A stretch of 64,000 nt of DNA, from contig VUYV01000008.1 of assembly GCA_008711295.1 (NCBI GenBank), forward strand, positions 424,823-488,822, in the 5' to 3' direction. The translations under genes were made by a program, and so were the position numbers. This document shows, in pieces, positions 59,301 through 64,000 of this stretch (position 1 is the first letter of the stretch; each line of letters opens with the position of its first letter). The notes under the pieces were generated by a model, which was given only the letters and a program-made list of their open reading frames with translations, made no database searches and was not told the DNA's origin. The stretch is from Anarhynchus alexandrinus (lineage: Eukaryota; Chordata; Aves; Charadriiformes; Charadriidae).

Positions 59301-62300
59301 CTGCTGCCCGCCACCAGCAAGACCAGACCTCAGCCCAACACCAACCTGGAGCAGTGGTGGAGAAGACAGACCATGAGCCCGGCACCAGATGTTTGGTGGT
59401 GGAAGCCCACTGGGATGCCTTTGGTGGTGATTGCAGTCTCACGGCAGGTTTTCTAGCTGGGGGAGAGGACAATGCCAGTGTTCGAGGCAGGAAGGATGGA
59501 TGTTGTGGGGCTCCTCGGAGCTTCACGCTCCCATCTCAGATGGGTCAGCTCCAGCTTGTCTTTCTGGTGTCACTCCAATGTTGCTGGGCTTTGGCTTTAG
59601 GAGCATTTCTCCATGATTTTTCAGCCCCATGGCCAACACAAAAGCTATTTTTTTTACAAAAAGGGAGCTCTGGTCAAAGAACCACATTGCCTTCCTCTAC
59701 TCAGCCCCACGGGAAGTTCTGCAACCGCTCCAGCCCAAGTATGTTTTTGCTGGCAACACAGATCCCCGCGTCTCAGGGGCACACACCGTTAAAGCGCAGC
59801 TGGGAGAAGAGCAGCTTGCAAAAATGTCCACGTCAGAGCAATTACCGTGGGAGTCCAAGGGGCACGTCCGACACAAATCCAATCTTCAAGGAGGCATCAT
59901 GCTGCTGAGAAGAGATGCCCGTCTCCAGAGAGGCTTGGTGGGAACCACTCGCGAGGCTGCCCGGTGGCAGGGGCCTCCCTGAGACTCAGAAGTGCCCACA
60001 GCATCCTGCTCGGGAAGCTGGGACTTAACTGGGAGCAACCATAATTCTGCACCTCCCCATGCCCATCGCTCCAGGGGATTCAGGGATGTCACCCCTGAGG
60101 AGAAAGCTGCTGCTGCAGTTGAGCCAACAAGCTCCTCTCCACCACTGGAGATGATGCTTGAGGCAAGCCAAGAGCTGCTTCTGCTGCCCTGGGGTCCTTC
60201 CGAGCAGTCTGGTGAGGCTGCAGCATCACAAGGAGCAGGGAAAGGTGAATCCCTCTTGGTGAAGGTGCTGGGATCCTTCTGGAGATCTTGGGGATGGTCT
60301 CCAGCCACACAGGCTTGCTGAAAGCACCTCACTTGGATGCGTAGACATGCCCTTGGCGTAGCTTTCTCCCCTGTATCCTTCAGGTAAGGGGAGACACTCG
60401 CTGCATCCCTATACATTTCACAAGCTCCAGCTTTGGACAGCCAGGTCCAATATCTCCTCCAGCATCACCATTCAACCCCCCATTAACAATGGGGAGGCAG
60501 AAGAGAGATGCCAGGCAGGAAACAGGGACAATTTCACCCTGACTTTTCACTCGAGGATGAGAGATGCTGCTACAACAGCACACCAGAAGTGACCAAAGGC
60601 AACGGTGGGATTTGTCTTCTGCAGGGCTGGCCGTAAAAGTCATTGCTCCCAATGGTGACAACCAAGCAACAGCCAGCAGAGAATGATCTTTGCAGAAGTT
60701 CATTGAATTACTGCAGACTAAAAATAGCCAGGCTGTGGGAAATCACAGGGCGCCTCCAAGGCACGCTCCGAAACGGTGGCTGCGGAAGCAAGGGGTAATG
60801 CAGACAGACAGGCAGACGGGCCGCAGAGCTTCATGGTGGGGTGAAGAGCAGGAGAAAAAGGAGAAGAACCAGAAAATACTCCCACATCACTGCCTCTCAA
60901 CCAGGATTTGGGGTAGGGGGGATCTTTTTGTGCTCTCTGCCTCAGAGATGCTCCGTTAGTCCCTCCTGGCATGGCCACTTGGGCTCCTCCACCCACCACA
61001 AGCCTCTTCTGATTTCCACCCAAAAAATCAAACCCCTACAAGGTCCAAGCTCGTATCAGCTTTGCTGCTGCCCGTTGGGGGTCTCCAGCAGTCCTGTGAT
61101 TTTCAGCAAACTCTGCACCTCCAGGGCTTTTGGGTTGAGGGAAATCACAGCAGAACGGCACGCTGGTGGGGACAGAGAGGTGGTGGGGGGCATGCAGCCC
61201 CAGAAGTGGGGGGGTGCTGATGGTCCTCTGCACTGCTGTGCGTCCCAACACTCAGCCCAGCCATGCCTCAGTTCCCCCAGCTGAAGGCATTACACCTTGT
61301 AAAGCCATTGGGCTCTTCACAGACACTGAGCGAGCAGTGCCAGTGCACGGGTAACTCAGCAGAAGACCTTGTGCATGTTTTCTCTGAGAAGATCCCCCTG
61401 TCGGAGCCCTCAGCCCTGGGGTGCACAGAGCAGGGCCCCTGAAGGTTCCTGGTTTGTGTTTCCTTGACCCCACCAGCAAGCCTAACTCAAATAGGCTCCT
61501 TGGGTCCAGTTTTACGTGTGGCTCCCTCCTGCCTTGGAGCAGCAGAAAAACCACTTACAGCTCCCGGCTGCCTCAATCCAGATGAGTTTGTCCATACTGA
61601 ATGGACGGTGAAGAAGAAAGGGCAGAGGAGTGTGAGATAGCTGGAGGTTCCCACCCCAAGCAATCATGTCCCAGTCTCCCCCAGCGCAGCCCATGCACTC
61701 CTCTCTTCCCAAATAGCTCGTGTCACGACGCTTTTCCCAGCAGGAACAATTTTGGTGCCCACCAGCTCAACCGCAGCTTCAAAACCAGTTTTCCAGCAGG
61801 AAGACAGGAAAGCCAAACTGGGCCCATCCCCATCTTCCCAAAGTACGCGGTAAGAAGGGAACTCCCCTGGTAGCAGCTCATGGGAACGCGGGTTTCAGTT
61901 CAGCTTCCATCAGAGATAACAAAGACAGTCGCAGTGAGGAGCAGCCAGGGGATTAAGGCCAACAGCTTCGTTCCCCGCATGCAACAGCGATGGAAGAGCA
62001 TGAGCAGACGTCCAAGAGGAGCTCTTAGTTACCCGGCCGAGATGAACCATCAGCTGGCCTCCACCACCGCTGCTCATTCTCACCTTTGAGCTTCTGGGCT
62101 CTGTTTCTGCTTCCAGACCTCAGCTGAAGCCAGACACAAATACAAGGAGCTCACCCCGAGCCTCCCGAAGCAGAAACCTCCAGCATCCCAACGAAGCTGG
62201 AATGAAGGCCAGGTTCCAGCACTTGCCGTGGTCCACTGAGCCACCTATTCATCCCCGCATTACTTGGCAGAGCCCCAACAGCGACAAAAACCCATCAAAG

Positions 62301-63097
62301 GACCTGGGAAAGCAAACCAAGCTGCGCGCAGATGAGACGAGCTCCAGCGGGGGGAAAAAAAAAAATAAATGTTGGATTGGTTTGGCAAGAGAGACGAGCG
62401 CCTGATCTCCCGCTGAGTCGATTTTGAAAGCTCCGCTGGGGTTTTTTAATCCAGCAGGAGATTTCTGCCGCCTCCCAGGGTTTGAGCATTTTTGTGACAG
62501 ACCTGCGGGTTGCCAAGCAGAAACGAAGTCAACTCCGTCAAGTTCCCGTGCAGGCTGGCACGGCCTTTCCTCTGGCACCTTCAGAACAAGTTAGGTCTTG
62601 CAGAAAGGCAGAGAAATGGCAGCTTCCATTTTCGCCCACTGTCTGGGCAAGGGGATAATGCAATGCGTTGGGCTGACGCAAGTTTTGGCCCGTTACTCCC
62701 TTTGCTGGACAGATTAAGGACTCCTCTGTGTCCTGACCACCCAGATGGCGGGGGGAAAGCCCAGGACATGCCAATGAGCAACACAGCAGGGACAAGGGTA
62801 GGGAAGGGAAGGATTGCCACGACTCCAAAATGACATTGTAGGAGAGCGAAAAGCTCTGCAGTGACACTTACCGTCCTCCGTCTCTTGCCAGACAATGCCC
62901 TCCAGGTTCACGCTGGTCCCAGGCTCGCAGGGGCCCAGGCACTCGGGCTCGGTGGCCAGGGCCACGTCACAGGTGTTCACTCCCACCGAGCGGGTGCGTA
63001 CCATGATCTGCTCACAAGGCGATGAGATGTCGTTGTTGACGACAGGGACGAGGAGGTGCAAGGGCAACACCGCAGGCGTAGAGACCGGAGACTCCAT
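47291..63097 (-). CDS. ZNF609: Zinc finger protein 609, last seven coding exons (5' part outside window)
   Basis: Minus-strand exons 63097-62872, 52208-52121, 51756-49404, 49084-48718, 48541-48366, 47785-47569 and 47364-47291 join in frame to 1,166 codons plus TGA. They match the C-terminal four fifths of vertebrate ZNF609 (human 1,411 residues); the first coding exon lies beyond the right edge. One C2H2-type finger, C-x4-C-x12-H, falls at about in-window residues 248-271 (51,329-51,258). A lysine-rich likely nuclear signal lies near 50,645-50,601, a Tyr-rich segment near 49,925-49,830, a Gln-rich predicted coiled coil just after it, and a six-His run in the penultimate exon. From family knowledge, ZNF609 is a nuclear factor that works with the cohesin loader NIPBL and the Integrator complex, related to ZNF608 and fly Scribbler/Brakeless. 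Confidence 0.95.
47569..47785 (-). CDS. ZNF609: ZNF609 penultimate coding exon, 217 bp
   Basis: Encodes [20 protein letters not shown] and on through a run of six histidines to [17 protein letters not shown]. Acceptor CGCCAG, donor GTGAGA. The His run is coded by consecutive CAC/CAT codons and is also found in mammals. Confidence 0.95.
47786..48365. other. ZNF609 intron, 580 bp
   Basis: Intron between the YKSKSPT and [10 protein letters not shown] exons; donor GTGAGG, acceptor CGCCAG. No other feature was seen. Confidence 0.85.
48366..48541 (-). CDS. ZNF609: ZNF609 internal coding exon, 176 bp
   Basis: Encodes [20 protein letters not shown] and on to [17 protein letters not shown]. Acceptor CCCGCAG, donor GTGAGG. 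The exon ends on a codon boundary. Confidence 0.95.
48718..49084 (-). CDS. ZNF609: ZNF609 internal coding exon, 367 bp
   Basis: Encodes [20 protein letters not shown], then a charged helical stretch rich in Lys/Glu/Arg ([20 protein letters not shown]) and a Tyr/Ser/His-rich part ending MMQNYPG. Acceptor TTGCAG, donor GTAGGG. It ends in phase 1. Confidence 0.95.
49085..49403. other. ZNF609 intron, 319 bp
   Basis: Short intron between the main exon and the [11 protein letters not shown] exon; donor GTAATG, acceptor TTGCAG. The frame of the main exon stays open into it for 27 codons, which is chance. Confidence 0.85.
49404..51756 (-). CDS. ZNF609: ZNF609 main exon, 2,353 bp, with the zinc finger
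   Basis: Largest exon, opening [20 protein letters not shown] and closing at VDPVLWYRQ before donor GTAATG (49,403). The single C2H2-type finger has cysteines in CPHPNC and histidines in YHQAHAH, encoded at 51,329-51,258. Further along come Ser/Pro-rich low-complexity stretches, the lysine-rich [12 protein letters not shown], the Tyr-rich [19 protein letters not shown] and a Gln-rich probable coiled coil. Most of the product is predicted to be disordered, as expected for a chromatin scaffold. Long open frames on the opposite strand are shadows of its GC-rich codons. Confidence 0.97.
51757..52120. other. ZNF609 intron, 364 bp
   Basis: Short intron with acceptor CCTGCAG at its end. Nothing else was seen. 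Confidence 0.85.
52121..52208 (-). CDS. ZNF609: ZNF609 internal coding exon, 88 bp
   Basis: Acceptor CTTACAG ending at 52,209, donor GTAAGC beginning at 52,120. It encodes [20 protein letters not shown] and on to HDWAPPR, one of the most conserved blocks of the ZNF608/ZNF609 family. Too short to be noticed by frame length alone; found by matching phases of the neighbouring exons. Confidence 0.95.
53879..53931. repeat. Short direct tandem duplication
   Basis: The block GAAGCCACCATGGGATGCTC plus CCA (23 bp, with a short linker) occurs twice head to tail in the ZNF609 intron. It is a simple local duplication with no sign of function. Confidence 0.75.
55084..55156. repeat. Near-perfect 35-bp inverted repeat (hairpin)
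   Basis: Bases 55,084-55,118 pair with 55,122-55,156 around a three-base loop TAA. Of 35 positions there is one A-G mismatch (55,108 with 55,132) and one G-T wobble (55,115 with 55,125). The arms are GC-rich. Transcribed in either direction this would be a very stable RNA hairpin; as DNA it could extrude as a cruciform. It may be a small RNA precursor, a foldback element, or a product of template-switch mutation. Confidence 0.9.
55679..55856. repeat. Three-copy ~61-bp tandem repeat
   Basis: Three head-to-tail copies, beginning near 55,679, 55,740 and 55,803, each opening CTTCTTCCATGAAT and containing CTCCTCCAGCTGCATCAC. Copies 2 and 3 are more alike than either is to copy 1, suggesting stepwise growth. 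On the minus strand the array is open and would encode a repeating peptide around [11 protein letters not shown], but no gene context supports translation. Confidence 0.85.
56060..57000 (-). mobile_element. Avian endogenous retrovirus LTR, minus orientation, 3' end decayed
   Basis: I recognise this block as a dispersed bird LTR, probably of the ERVL group. Read on the minus strand it begins with TGTATTGG at 57,000, has a TATA-like TATATTTAA near 56,814-56,825, a G-rich transcribed part built of degenerate repeats (CTCCAGC..GGGTCC..GGGCTGCAG on the plus strand), and AATAAA at 56,126-56,121. The terminal CA end is not recognisable, so the left boundary is approximate. No gag, pol or env sequence flanks it, so it is a solo or truncated LTR. 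Its position in a ZNF609 intron, in the same orientation as the gene, means its promoter or poly(A) signal could act on the host transcript. Confidence 0.75.
62872..63097 (-). CDS. ZNF609: ZNF609 internal coding exon (first in window)
   Basis: 226-bp exon, acceptor CCCCACAG ending at 63,098 and donor GTAAGT beginning at 62,871. It encodes [20 protein letters not shown] and onwards to [13 protein letters not shown], a block conserved between ZNF609 and ZNF608. The exon opens in phase 0 on an internal methionine that follows a lysine in the human protein; it is not the start codon. Confidence 0.95.
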
Positions 63098-64000
63098 CTG
63101 TGGGGAAGGAGAAACATGCCAGTCACCGTCGGGAACAGAGGAAGGAGAGCAAGTATCAACAGGCATCTACATTCCTGGAGAACCTCAAGCCCAGGGCTGG
63201 CACCTTCTCAATGCCTGTGCCAGCAGGCAGTTCAACTCCCACACTTTGTCAGAGGACAAGGCTCTCATAGGTCTTTCCCACCCTGGCGTGCCCATACCCA
63301 TGTAACCCTGAAGAGCCACCACTTTGAGGTCATGTAGATCACACCCAGAAGTCCCTCCGCAGGAGATATCTGCTCTCCTGCTGAAAGAGTGTGTGCCAAG
63401 TTCCTCCCCCAATGGCTTTTGCCAGTGTAATCATCCCTGGTCAGGATGCTTTTTGGCTATTGCTCAGATGTTAACACAGTCAATGACTTTGGACCTGAAG
63501 AAGAAAAAAAAATACAGGCTTCTGCTCAACTGGCTGGACAGGACAAACGAGCAGCAGTCTCCATCCAACATCATCCTCCTCCCAAATCTACCCTGTGACC
63601 ACCTGAAGACGCAGGCATGCAAGATCACACCCCTCTTCTCCGTGCAAGTATCCACTTCAGAGCCTGACCCGGCCGACAGCTGAGCCAACTGAGCGCCAGC
63701 CATTGTGCTCTCCTTGTGCATGGAAACCACATCTCATGGCCAGAGCCAGGCTTGAAAAGCCAACGCGCCAAGAAAAAACACGGCCAAGTCACCCTGCCGC
63801 TGACGAGTCAAGGTCCTCGGCCGCTCTGCCACGCCAGCAGATTACAGCAGTGTTAGGAGAAGGATGGCTGACAGGCTCATTTTGCTGCTGGCCAAGGGAA
63901 GGGTAGCGTGGTGGCCTTGTTGTCCTTCAGGGTTCATCAGCCAAGCCAGCTGTAGTCAGTCATCCCCCAGCCTTGGCTCACGAGCATCTGCAGCAGTTTT
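63098..64000. other. ZNF609 intron (continues past the window)
   Basis: Intron upstream of the first in-window ZNF609 exon. In mammals it separates this exon from the large first coding exon, the one known for forming circ-ZNF609, which is not present here. No repeat or RNA gene was recognised. Confidence 0.75.

Larger units (their letters stand above)
52209..62871. other. Large ZNF609 intron (10.7 kb)
   Basis: Holds the LTR (56,060-57,000), a 35-bp hairpin (55,084-55,156), a ~61-bp tandem array (55,679-55,856) and a 23-bp tandem pair (53,879-53,931). Several stretches of balanced composition (about 53,140-53,420, 54,060-54,330, 57,840-58,020, 59,080-59,230) stand out from the surrounding GC-rich DNA and could be regulatory, but nothing in them proves this. 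No nested gene was recognised. Confidence 0.6.

Noticed and set aside
62872..63166. Using ATG at 63,166 or 63,097 as the ZNF609 start
   Set aside because: A clear acceptor (CCCCACAG) precedes 63,097 and the human protein continues upstream for over 200 residues, so this is an internal exon.
1..64000. CRISPR array, bacterial operons, tRNA or rRNA genes
   Set aside because: The DNA is a vertebrate nuclear locus with spliced genes; no spaced identical repeats of CRISPR type and no cloverleaf or rRNA sequence was recognised by eye.

Overview
The window is nuclear DNA from a vertebrate, most probably a bird. It holds short spliced exons with GT..AG borders, long non-coding stretches, a CR1 LINE fragment of the bird/reptile type, and an endogenous-retrovirus LTR of a kind I recognise from bird genomes. 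The two genes I recognise, OAZ2 and ZNF609, are also neighbours in human (15q22). The species cannot be named from this sequence.

Layout. Positions 1-28,480 hold no protein-coding exon that I can support. They contain a minisatellite at the left edge, one CR1 fragment, an 845-bp assembly gap beside a poly-G run, a false duplication at 16.0-16.4 kb, and several AT-rich islands that could be regulatory. In human the next gene on this side of OAZ2 is RBPMS2; I looked for its RRM exons here and did not find them. A CpG-rich promoter at about 28.5-28.9 kb starts OAZ2, which runs rightwards with five coding exons (28,888-41,689) and poly(A) signals at 42,342 and 43,109. ZNF609 lies tail to tail with it on the minus strand: its last seven coding exons run from 63,097 down to the stop at 47,291, followed by a 3' UTR reaching to about 44.1 kb. 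The upstream ZNF609 coding exon lies beyond the right edge.

The most striking biology is in OAZ2. Exon 2 carries a textbook programmed +1 ribosomal frameshift: a UCC-UGA-U shift site followed after two bases by an H-type pseudoknot that can be folded by eye. A full-length 190-residue antizyme is made only if ribosomes skip one base, an event that polyamines promote, so the sensor of the polyamine feedback loop is readable in the sequence. ZNF609 is a nuclear chromatin-linked protein with a single C2H2 zinc finger; its introns hold the LTR, a nearly perfect 35-bp hairpin and several short tandem repeats.

Assembly quality is imperfect. Two places (16,008-16,400 and 43,689-45,026) show exact direct copies separated by Ns, best read as unmerged overlapping contigs. 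The second lies in the ZNF609 3' UTR and makes the exact end of that transcript uncertain.
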